Origin: Prosopocoilus inquinatus | Lineage: Eukaryota > Arthropoda > Insecta > Coleoptera > Lucanidae | DNA: 64,000 nt | Assembly (NCBI GenBank): GCA_036172665.1 | Contig: CM069877.1 | Location: 13,722,501-13,786,500 of the forward strand | Direction: 5' to 3' | Shown: positions 47,065-57,527 of the stretch, piece by piece | Position numbering within the stretch: the first letter of the stretch is position 1 | Layout of the letters: each line of letters starts with the position of its first letter | Translations under genes and position numbers: made by a program | The notes under the pieces: generated by a model | What the model was told of the DNA's origin: nothing | What the model saw: only the letters and a program-made list of their open reading frames with translations | Databases searched by the model: none

Positions 47065-48789
47065 AAAACCAATAGCTACAATCCCAAAATACTCAATCTT
47101 CCGAGCAGGAAAAGTAGCTTGATAAGCTTGAATCAGAAGAAAAAGAAAACAAGCGAGAAAAACGGAGAGGGCATATAAAAATGCTATGACAGGCTCTTAA
47201 GAAGCAGACGACGACGGGCTTGGTTTTCTTTTTTGGTGGTGGGGGATGATGGTTCTTGAACCATCTCATAGTGCTGTCATTTTTTAAAAGAAATAGAAGC
47301 GTTGTATGAAGATTGCAGCTTCAGAACCTTTGCAGAAAAAAAGGAGAAACTCGGCCTTCATTTAAAACGAAGGAAGGAAGTTACTGAAACTTACTTAAAA
47401 ACACACTGAAGAAGGGTTCTAGAAGGGTGCTCAGAAGACCACTTCACCTAAAAAAGAAGAAGAAAGAAGTTTTAGATCATCAGGAGACTTTGAAACCATG
47501 AAAGGAGGGTCCGCGAAAAAGACGGGGTCAAGAAGAAGAACAATACGAAGGAAAGAAGTTTCAGTAGCTTAAAAAACACCGAAGAAGAGTCTAAGAAAAG
47601 AAGGTGCTCAGAAGAAGACCTCTCCACCTAAAAAGAAGAAAAGAAAAGTTTCAGAGTTTCACGAGACTTTGAAGCCAGTGACGGAGGGTCCTCGAAAAAG
47701 AAGAGGCCCGGAAGAAGAACGGAACAAATCAAGGAAGCTTCAAAAACTTAGAAAAATATCGAAGAAGAGTTCTAAGAAGATAATGTGTCCAGAAGAAGAC
47801 CACTTCACCTAAAAAGAAGAAAGAAAAATTTTAGAGTCTCACGAGACTTTGAAACCATGGGTCTTCGAAAAAGAAGGGGCCCAGAGGAAGAACGAGAAGC
47901 AGACTCGCCATTCTATCTAGAAAGAAGAAAGAAAAGAAACACTTGGATAAGAAGGGGGCCAGAAGAAGAATACAAAAGTTACCACTTCATTAAAACAAAG
48001 GAAGGAAGTTTCCGAAATTTAAAAAAAAAACACTGAACAAGAGTTCTGAGAAAAGAAGGTGCTTAGAAGACCACTTCACCTAAAAAAGAAGAAAAAAAAA
48101 GTTTTATTAGAGATCTCACGAGACTTTTTGGAAACCATCGAAGAAGGGTACTCGAAAAAGAAGGGGCTTAAAAGAAGAAGGAGGAGCAAACTTATTATTT
48201 CATCTAAAAACAAGAAAGAAAAGGTTTGGAGGTCTGTAAGAAGAGCACCTGGAAAAGAATGGAGCCAGAAGAAGAAAGAAAAAACTATTTCATCCAAAGC
48301 GAAGGAAGGAAGTTGCAAAGAAGAAGATAAGGTGCTTAAAAGAAGACCACTTCACCTAAAAGGAAGTAAAATAAGTTTCAGAGTTCTCACGACATTTTCA
48401 AGCCATTGAAGAAGATACTTGGAAAAGAAAGCGTCCAGAAGAAGAAGAACAGACTCACCATTTTATCTAAAAGGAAGAAAGGAAAGTTTGAAAGGTCTTT
48501 AAGAAGAGTATTTAGAAAAGAAGGGGCAAGAAAAAGAAGATGAAGAAACTCGCCACTTCATCCGAAGAGAAGGAACAATGTTTCCATTTTCTTCACCGGT
48601 TCTTTCGGTAAAAGAAAGTCAGTAATTCTTCTCGCCGGCCTTCATAAAACATAACCTAAACTTAGGCAAGACAAAAACTGTAATAAACCCAATTCCTCCA
48701 AAAAAGGGATTACTTCGTTCGCGAAGAACTCCTCCAGGATTGTCGCTGCCGTCGTTGGTAAGACTGGTCTCCAGAAAGCAGAAGTAGTT

Positions 48790-49545
48790 GACAGTTCAGC
48801 AGTGATTGTAAAAAGGACGAAACGTCGATAAAAGAAGTCCTGGCGAAGGATGAAAGCATGGCCATCTTCAATTTGAAGGAGACAGAAAGAAAACTGTTGG
48901 TAAAGAATACGTGGAAGATTGTAGAAGTGACTGTAAAAAAGGACGAAACGTAGATAAGAGAAGTCCTGGCGAAGGATGAAAGCATGGCCATCTTCAATTT
49001 GAAGGAGACAGAAAGAAAACTGTTGGTAAAGAATACGTGGAAGATTGTAGAAGTGATTGTAAAAAAGGACGAAACGTCGATAAAAGAAGTCCTGGCGAAG
49101 GATGAAGGCATGGTCATCTTCAATTTGAAGGAGACAGAAAGAAAACTGTTGGTAAAGAATACGTAGAAGATTGTAGAAGTGATTGTAAAAAGGACGAAAC
49201 GTAGATAAAAGAAGTCCTGGCGAAGGATGAAGGCATGGTCATCTTCAATTTGAAGGAGGCAGAAAGAAAACTGTTGGTAAAGAATACGTGGAAGATTGTA
49301 GAAGTGATTGTAAAAAAGGACGAAACGTCGATAAAAGAAGTCCTGGCGAAGGATGAAGGCATGGTCATCTTCAATTTGAAGGAGGCAGAAAGAAAACTGT
49401 TGCTAAAGAATACGTAGAAGATTGTAGAAGTGATTGTAAAAAGGACGATACGTCGATAAAAGAAGTCCTGGTGAAGGATGAAAGCATGGTCATCTTCAAT
49501 TTGAAGGAGACGGAAAGAAGACTATTGGTAAAGAATACCTAAAAG
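48790..49545 (+). repeat. 126-bp (42-codon) minisatellite, six units
   Basis: The landmark TCCTGGCGAAGGATGA occurs at 48838, 48964, 49090, 49215, 49341 and 49466, a spacing of 126, 126, 125, 126 and 125 bp. On the + strand the consensus unit translates to a 42-residue block including KDETSIKEVLAKDEG and NLKETERKLLVKNTWKIVEV. Alternate units carry TAG stops (GTAGATA for GTCGATA, CGTAGAAG for CGTGGAAG) or a missing A that shifts frame. The minus strand is also open for up to 137 codons. Either a decayed repetitive coding exon or a non-coding minisatellite is possible. Confidence 0.8.
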
Positions 49546-49559
49546 ATTGAAACAAGTGA

Positions 49560-51200
49560 AACAAAAGCTCTTTCGATGAAGTAACGCCATGACTTCCTCC
49601 TGTTGGTCTTCATCTGACGTAACCTAAACTTGGAAAACACAAGAAACCTAACAAACTCGAAAAGTCTTCAAAATAAAAAGAGATTCTTCATTTCAGAATA
49701 ACTCCTTAAGGGTTGTTGGCTACAGAACAGGACTAGTTGACGTCGTTGAGTGTCGATGAATGAAGAATTCAACTGAAAGTCCTGACAAAGGAAGAAAGCA
49801 TCGTGAATTTAAAGTAGCCTCTCCCCTGTTTCTTCAATTCTAGCATAATTTTGTATTTATATGGGGGAGGGGGAGGAGAGAGACGTGTTAATGTATGTAA
49901 CCGATTGACATTTAGAGTAGTTAGCAGTAGTTATCGATTTATATTTGATGTCAACGGGGGGAGGTGGGGCGGGGTTGTATTTTTTGATGGTGGCGGCGGT
50001 CGAAGGACGGTGGAGGCCCTCTCGGCTGGTCAAAATCCGTTAATTAGATCGGAAGTTTGGGTGTTGTTAGAGCCTCGTATAATGAAGGCCCTGAGTCATT
50101 TGAGACTGTGCTACGTCAATGTGGTTTCGGTATTGGAAGTCGGTGCCCTAGTATTGACCTCGACCGCGGGCGGCATTTCCGGTGGCGAGTGCGTCCCTGG
50201 CCGCCGCGAGTTGCCGCGACAGCTGCGGGTAGATCACAGGACTTGGGTCGCGGACCGGCACTAACAACGGCTGATCGCCGCGAGCGCCAGCGGCCATTGT
50301 ACCGTACACCAAACCCACCCCCCTCGGCCGCCCCAAGCGCCCACTCGCCCTTATCTACCTACACGTGATGTGTGTCAGCCGGATTCGCAGATGCCTACCA
50401 CTATTATGAGCCCTCTCTCTCTCAACCCAGCGCTATGCTCAGATCAGAGAATGAGAATAACCCGATAACTGCACAAACGGCATTAACGCATTATTATCTA
50501 TGTATAGTATACGTACGTACGAGCCCGAAGGATATAATTGCAGTTAATGACGTTAAATCTAAGTAAACTTGCCTTGTTGTAGAGTAGAACAACCCCATTG
50601 TACAATAACACGTCAGTTCATATGATGACTCACAATCATTCAGAGAAAATTCCTCTTACTCTCACTTTACGAAATTTTTTTGAATTTTGAAACATTTAAA
50701 TAAGCTGCATTGTACTACCAAAAAATATAAACCTAATTAGAGGTAACACACATTATGATACACAACCACAGTAAAGAATCAATAGGTAATAGCACGGGCG
50801 TTCGGAACGTGCACGTAATTGCGAGAAATATTTTAATGTTATCTGATCATGCTGAAGGATTAAACTCCGTTCTCTCTCGCGCTTTAACATTCGAATCTCT
50901 CTTTCAGCTGTAGCTCTCGCAATTGATCTCGCGTTTTCAAGCACGTATCGACACACGGCCGAGTGTTCTTGTGACGTCACCTAATATATCGTTTACCGTG
51001 CACACAACATATTGTGCGTCACATTCTAACTTAGGCGTAAACTTCTTTGGTAATAAGAATTTTTATCATACAGCGAAACGTTCTTGTTTTAACTCAAAAG
51101 GACGTTGTACATTGCCTTCCAAATGTTTTCGTCTGAAAAGCAATAAAACTGCGCGACACTGAACAATTAATTATTTAATTAATTAATTAAACACTCTTCA
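49560..51200. other. Unique region with GC-rich islet (49850-50370)
   Basis: 49560-49830 partly resembles the flank of the minisatellite. The GC-rich islet has G-rich then C-rich stretches, many CpGs and overlapping open frames up to 137 codons with no recognised domain. TACGTACGTACG lies at about 50508 and (AATT)n at about 51168-51190. Confidence 0.4.
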
Positions 51201-51206
51201 CTCTTA

Positions 51207-51355
51207 GGCCTAATTTCATAATCGAACTAAAGCTGACTTTAAAATAAAAGTCACAATCTGATGTGTAAATAAGCATGTTTACGCATTGCTATGGTCATAT
51301 GACTGTGACTTTCGATTTAAAGTCTCCTTTTTTAGTTCGATTACGAAATCGGGTC
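51207..51355. mobile_element. 149-bp MITE with TTA duplication (PIF/Harbinger-like)
   Basis: The ends GGCCTAATTTCATAATCGAA and, inverted, GACCCGATTTCGTAATCGAA are flanked by TTA at 51204-51206 and 51356-51358. It has the same design as the nest at 20234-20787 but different internal sequence. Confidence 0.82.
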
Positions 51356-51439
51356 TTAAAGGAATTATTTCTTTAAAAATGATGACGAATGCCTCTCATT
51401 TCGTTCTGTTTCAGAGTGTACTAAACTAATTGTTATTGG

Positions 51440-52440
51440 CCCCAGTGTTGCCAATAGGCATAAGGGCGAAGTAATGTTTTCTTTAAGAGGGGGCAAATTA
51501 TAATTTTTTTTAAGAGAAGGCGAAGAAATTATTTTCTGAAGAGCAGTCGAAGTAATCGTTTAAGACGGGCGTCGAAGTAATTAAAATAATTTCTTACTTC
51601 TCGGGAAGAAGTCAAAAAATAAAAATAAAAATTGACCCCCAAAATCCCAGTTTAATTTAATAAGGAGGTGAAAAGGCGATTTAATTAATTAATTCAAGTT
51701 GCTTTCAGAAGGGGTGAAGTAATTCTTTTAGGTGAGGGCGGAGTAATTTTTGTTTAAGGGCGAACGAAAAATTTTTTTTTTAAACAGTGTCGAAGTAATT
51801 TTCTGTAATGAAAGAGACGAAGCAATATTTTTAAGAGCAGGGCAGGCGAAGTTATCGTTTAAGACGTTTAGGGCGCAGATAAGGCGAACATAAGAGAGCG
51901 GGCGAAGTAATTTTCTGTAAGAAAGAGACGAAGCAGTATTTATAAGAGCTGGCGAAGTTATCGTTTAAGACGTTTAGAGCGCAGATAAGGCGAACATAAG
52001 AGAGCGGGCGAAGTAATTTTCTGTAAGAAAGAGACGAGGCAATATTTTTAAGAGCTGGCGAAGTTATCGTTTAAGACGTTTAGGGCGCAGATAAGGCGAA
52101 CATAACAGAGCGGGCGAAGTAATTTTCTGTAAGAAAGAGACGAAGCAATATTTATAAGAGCTGGTGAAGATATCGTTTAAGACGTTTAGGGCGCAGATAA
52201 GGCGAACATAAGAAAGCGGGCGAAGTAATTTTCTGTAAGAAAGAGATGAAGCAATATTTTTAAGAGCTGGTTAAGTTATCGTTTAAGACGTTTAGGGCAC
52301 AGATAAAGGGAAACATAGGAGAGCGGACGAGGTAATTTTCTGTAAGAAAGAAACGAAGCAATATTTTTAAGAGCAGAGCAGGCGAAGTTATCGTTTAAGA
52401 CGGGGCGCAGCTAAGGCGAATCTAAGAAAACCCAAGCAAA
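51440..52440 (+). repeat. 106-bp tandem repeat (GGGCGAAGTAATT family)
   Basis: The landmark G(T/A)TATCGTTTAAGACG occurs at 51851, 51957, 52063, 52169, 52275 and 52387: four intervals of exactly 106 bp, then 112. The unit also has GGCGAAGTAATTTTCTGTAAG. Short pieces of the family (GGGCGAAGTAATTGTTTAAG) reappear at about 51545, 56060, 56770-56825 and 59485-59520, always in the same orientation. Confidence 0.9.
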
Positions 52441-53640
52441 TTACAAAAGCAAAAAATTACAAAATTGAAAAATGTAAAAATGTAAAGCAAAAAATGCGAA
52501 AAATTAAAAAAAAAACGTTTTAAGGTCAATTCAATTCGACTAAACTAAAATTTAAAAATAAATTGAGTTGGCAATACTGACTTTTTTTTTAAATGGTACA
52601 ACTGATGTAAATGTCACTTGACACACTGAAATGAAAAAATGGAACTAGGTTTAGAATTAAAATGGAGGGGGGAGGGGTACTTTCAGCGTTATATTCAACT
52701 TGAGAAAATCAGGGCCGGCGGAAGGCTAAAATAAATAGCCAACCAATTGCCGCCAACTTTTCATAGGAAAAATCGCCCAACCAATTCCGGTCAAATTAAA
52801 ATGAACTTTTTCTCACAAAAGAAAAACAAAAAAAGAATATTTAAAAGTCAATTCAAAAGCGATGTAAGTACAGCGAAACTTCTGAATATTATAAAAAATT
52901 AATAAAAATTATAAAATAAAAATTAATAAATATAAAAAATTAAAAGTAAAATTTTTTATAAATTAGAAATCAGTTAAAATGTAACTTAAACAATCTCAAA
53001 GTCATCCTCAATACAACTAAACTCAACCTAACTGTATTCAATCGAAGCAAGGAGTTTAAAAAAATAAAAAGCAAAGTATGTTAATTAAAAAACGATTAGG
53101 GCGCAGCTCAAGCAATCTCAAGGTCTACCGAATTCGATCCAACAACTGAACTCAACTCTATTTAACCCAAGCAAAAATTTTAAAAAAAAAAACAATAAAA
53201 AAAATTAAAATGCCATTCAACTGAACTGAACTCAATCTAACTGTATTCAATTCAAAGCAAAACATTTAATATTCAAAAAATTAAAAGTAAAAAAATTTAA
53301 AAAAAAACCATTAAGGCGAAGTTCGGTCTGCCAAGCTCGACCCAACAACTGAACTCGATTCCGTTTAATCCAAATAAAAAAATTAAAAATGAAAAAAACA
53401 ATAAAAAAAATTGAAGTAAAAAAAATGAGATGAAAAAAAATTTGGATGTCAACCCAACCTAACTGCACTCTGTCCAAGTAAAAATTTAAAACAAGTATTC
53501 AAAAAGTTAAAATTAAAAAAAAATATTAGGATTCATAAATGGATTTTAACGAACTTCAACAAATCTCATGGTCTGATGAACTCACCCAACTTATATTGCA
53601 CTTCATTCTATACAAGTTCAATTTTTTTTAAATACTTAAA
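52440..53640 (+). repeat. A-rich DNA with degenerate copies of the AT-rich satellite
   Basis: AACTCAACCTAACTGTATTC and related strings at about 53010, 53150, 53225 and 53455 match the sub-units of the 20-24 kb satellite at lower similarity, embedded in A-runs. CAGGGCCGGCGG at about 52709 resembles a hAT-type end without a partner. Confidence 0.55.
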
Positions 53641-54115
53641 AAAATAAAAGTTAGAAAGTTAAAATTTTATACATCGAATCGTGTTGAAAATGAATATAAC
53701 AAATTAATTTTAACCTTGCCGTTCCTTTTGTTTTCTTTTTAGCAAGTTTATAATCTTTAACCGGACAGAATATAAACGAAAAAGCACTCAACGTTTCGCT
53801 ATCGATTGATAGCTTCGTCAATCGACAGCTAAACTTTGAGTTCCATTCGGTGCATAATTTTCCAACCAAATTAAAAGTAAACGATTCTTGTACTAGAAAA
53901 AGACGTAACTTCACTTATAAAATACCCTTTTCGAAGACAAATATTCAAGGCAGTAGCCAGAGGGGCGCAAAGAGAGGCTGAGCCTGCCCTGGAAAGTTTT
54001 AAGCCTGCCCTACGACGCGACAATTTTCATTGGACAAGAGTCTACTGCTATTTTTTTTTAACGATAACATCAGAAAATTTTCAATAATAATCTCTATATT
54101 TAAAAAAGTGTCATG
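53641..54115. other. Non-coding stretch
   Basis: The sequence is not obviously repetitive. CAGTAGCCAGAGGGGCGC at about 53951 resembles the terminus of insect hAT MITEs, but no partner was found. No gene is recognised. Confidence 0.35.
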
Positions 54116-54117
54116 TA

Positions 54118-55992
54118 CCGGGTGTCTCAGGATGGGCGGCGACCAGGGGTATTTAGCTAATAGTAAGTCCTACAGCTTCGGGAGAAAAAAAATTGTAGTC
54201 AAAGTGACCAAGAGAAATTCAAGGAAAATATTTTTAAGTATCTAAGTTGGCCGCAAGGGCGCGCAATCAATGGGCTCAACAATAGAAATTAATTTTACTA
54301 ACAAAAGTCACAGAATAAGGTACGACTTTGATTGCGACATTAGAATGTTGTATTAATTCCGCACAACTTTTATTGTAGACTTATTTTTATATCACCATTA
54401 ATAAGGGTGGAAAAAACAGTTGAATTATTTACTTTAAAAAGTATCACAACTTCTGCAGTCTTTATCAGAAATTAACGAGCTTCAGCTTATTTGAAAGGGA
54501 ATTTTAAGCTGACTTAAAATTTATGTTCAATGACTACGGTTACTTTGTTATAAAGTTGTTAGGGGGCGCTTTTTTTGAAAGTAAGGGATTTTCCCAGTTT
54601 TTCAAAAGAAATTAAATGGAAAGGTGTATTTCTTTTAGAGTCGCTATAAAGCATGCAATCAGGTAAAAACCCGAAACTGATAACATTCTTCGTTCTCGAC
54701 TTATTATCAAATGAGTTTTTTTAACTGATTATAAAAGCGGATTTAAAAGTTCAAACAAATGCTATCGAGTAATACTTTTCATTTTGAGATAAAGAGAAAG
54801 ACATTCATCTGTTTAAATGCATATTATAATTATATATAACATAATATTTAAATAAAAGATCCAGACAGCAAACAAACATATTAATGAGAAAAATACACGC
54901 ATTAAATGAAAGCAATGAACAATGAAATGTTAAAAGGCGGAAAGCACTTTGAACATTTATGAAATACATTATGATCAACATTGATTGAAAGTCTCCACCT
55001 AAAATATTTTCGAAATATTATCCATCTTTCATTTCGAAATAGCCGTTTACTATCCGTAAGGATATCAATAATAATTTCTACACAACTCTATCCGGACAAT
55101 AAAAAAGGTTTGTATAACGGCACAGTGAAACTTTGTTAATCACACACAGTGCATGATTACTGTTCATTGCTTTTATTTAGTGTTTGAATTATTCTTGTTT
55201 TTCTATTCGTTGTTGTATTCTTGTATTTAAATATTCTCTCTTCCCAAAAACATTTAAATGCTTCTAAATAATGTCCTAACATTAATAAAAACTTTTATAT
55301 GCATTACTTAACCTTAAAATTAAAAGTATTACTCGATAGCATTTGTTTGAACTTTCTCCTTCCGCTAATATCAATTCGTAGTCGTATTTGATAATAACTC
55401 GAGAACGAAAAAAGATATTCATTTCCGGTTTTCACTACAATGTTCACCATTTTATAGGCTTTGCAACTTTGCAAAAGAAACACACCTTTCCATTTTAATT
55501 TTTTTGAAAAACTGTGAAAAACTATTACTTTCGCAAATACCGTCCTCTAGCTACTTTATAACAAATTAGCCATAGTCGTTGAATAGAAACTTTAAATCAG
55601 CTCAAAATTTCCTGTCAAATGAGCCGAAGTTAGTTAATTTCTGATAAAGACTACCGAAGTTATGACATTTTTTAAAGTAAATAATTCAACTGTTTCATCC
55701 ACCCTTATTAATGGTGATACGATAATAAGTCTAGAAACAAAATTGTGCAGAATTAACTCAGCTTTCCAATGACGCTATCAAAATTGCAGCTTATTCTAAG
55801 ACTGTTGCTAGTAAAATTAATTTTTATTGACGGTCCTATTGATTGCACCCCCTTGCGGTCAACTCAGATGCTTAAAAATATTTTTTTTGATTTTCTCTTG
55901 GTCACTTCGTCTATATTTTTTTTTCCTCCCGAAGCTGTGGATATTACGGTTAGCTAAGTACCGCCGGTCGCCGCCCATCCTGAGACACCCGG
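54118..55992. mobile_element. 1.9-kb near-palindromic transposable element (TA-flanked)
   Basis: The first 27 bases (from CCGGGTGTCTCAGGATGGGC) are identical to the inverted right end, and TA flanks both sides (54116-54117, 55993-55994). Complementarity continues inward through CTTCGGGAG, the block around TCACCATTAATAAGGGTGGA, CTATCGAGTAATACTTTT and GCAATGAACAATGAAA to within about 100-150 bp of the centre near 55050. The whole element is therefore an imperfect palindrome with arms of roughly 850-900 bp. No transposase ORF is present. Confidence 0.88.
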
Positions 55993-55994
55993 TA

Positions 55995-57519
55995 TAATCG
56001 TAGGCAGTTAAAAAAATGGAAAGCGATAAAATTACGCAAAATTAAGAGCAGGCGAACTAATTTTTTTAAGAGTAGGCGAAGTAATTGTTTAAGGCGGGGT
56101 TCTTTTTTAACTGTCCACGACTGTACCTAATTGTATGTGATCTCTACAATTAAGAATCTTTTTCTTTACATGATGAACAGTTTAGAAGTTTCTAATAAAA
56201 GAAACCCTCGGGATTAATAATTATCAAATCCGGCGATATTTTCGTAGAAACCCCGAACACCGACGCTGTGTTTGTAATGATCGTGGGCAGAGGGAAAGAC
56301 GGAGGGTATTTTTTCGGCGGAGACGGAGGAGAATTGCGCGTCTTTAATCGTTCCGTGCCGCGAACGCGGCGCCGCGTCGAATTGCGAAAGGGCAGGAGGT
56401 CGATCGGCGTCGGGGCGATCGCGGGGGAAGCGCTTCCCGTCACGGTGGTTAAGTCCTGAAATTCGCCGATGGCGGAAGGCGAACGCTAAAGTCGAACCGA
56501 TTTCGAATTACGGCACGGCGGGCACGCCATATTTTTTTTTCTGTTGCTGCTACTGCTGCTGCCCCTTTCAAGCGACCGATGGCTTTTCCAGACCGATCAA
56601 TATTCGAACGAACCGGCAGGTTGCCCCCGAACGGAAGAAAAAAGCAGACCGAAAAATCGACCCCCCTTCCGAACGTTATCGTAATTCCAAAAACAGAGAC
56701 AAGAAGCAGCAATTAATCAATTTATTTTAAGAAGGGGGCGAAGCTTTCTTTTTATTGAAAAGGGGGCGAAGTAATTGTCTAAGATGGGGCGAAGTAATTG
56801 TTCAAGACGGGGCGAAGTAATTAAAATAATCTCTTAGTTTTCGTGATATGGTAAAAAAATTAAAAACCTGGTCCGTTTTCTAATAGCGTTTTCCACTGGG
56901 CGTATTTCCACCTCGGTTCAGCTTTATGGAATAAAACGAGATAGAGATACACACCGGCGCAGCCAGTGGAAAACGCTTAAATACAATACGATCAACGGAA
57001 TTTATAATTTGAGCAGGCTGTGATATTTTCTAAAAAGTTGGCAACACAGGTTTACAGTTTGAAATTAAAAATCTCAAGTGTCAGAATTGTGACATTTTTG
57101 TTGATGATTGATAATAAACGGATTTGTCCGGTGCCCCCCCCCCCCCCCCCCCCGCCATTTAATATTCTAAAAAAGGGTTTAAACCAACATCCATACAAAA
57201 TAAAATAACAAAATAAAGATTGTATAAAGCACGAGCATAACCTCAAATGTGATAACTGTCAACTTATTATTTGTGTATTTCTCATTGTATCCAGCCGCAC
57301 AACATTAAATTGCACCAATCACAGCCTCTTCTAATTATGAATTCCATTGATCACCCGGCATCTATTACACAGTTGCAGTAATTTTTTAATATGGGGACGA
57401 AGTATTTTTTTATTATAGCAGGCGAAATAATAAATCAGTAAGTAAGTAAGAAATAACTTTACTTCACAATAATTGCTATCATTTCCGAATTTTCCTAAAA
57501 AATTAAAAGTTGCACATCA
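55995..57519. other. Mixed region: 106-bp-family fragments, CpG islet, small hairpin, poly(C)
   Basis: Fragments of the GGCGAAGTAATT family lie at 56040-56100 and 56735-56840. A CpG-rich islet at 56230-56650 includes GCGAACGCGGCGCCGCGTCG and has no recognisable gene. AGCGTTTTCCACTGG at about 56887 and its inverted copy at about 56963 bracket a ~100-bp hairpin. A run of about 20 C lies at 57130-57152. Confidence 0.5.
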
Positions 57520-57527
57520 CTTTGCTC

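Larger units (their letters stand above)
44640..48700. repeat. Purine-rich GAAGAA arrays with inverted blocks
   Basis: Units of about 175-185 bp containing ACTTCACCTAAAA(A)GAAG, GAGACTTTGAAACCAT and GAAGGGGCCCAGAAGAAGAA recur at about 47440-48430 and, more diverged, 44700-45180. Between 45190 and 45700 the same family is present in reverse orientation (CTTCTTCTTTTTAGATGTAATGATGAAC), next to direct copies, so the region holds inverted pairs. Frames of 60-116 codons on either strand are Lys/Arg/Glu-rich or Leu/Phe/Ser-rich artefacts. Confidence 0.75.

Noticed and set aside
49851..50264. 137-codon frame in a GC-rich islet
   Set aside because: Several overlapping frames are open because of GC content. 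There is no recognisable domain, start context or splice structure.
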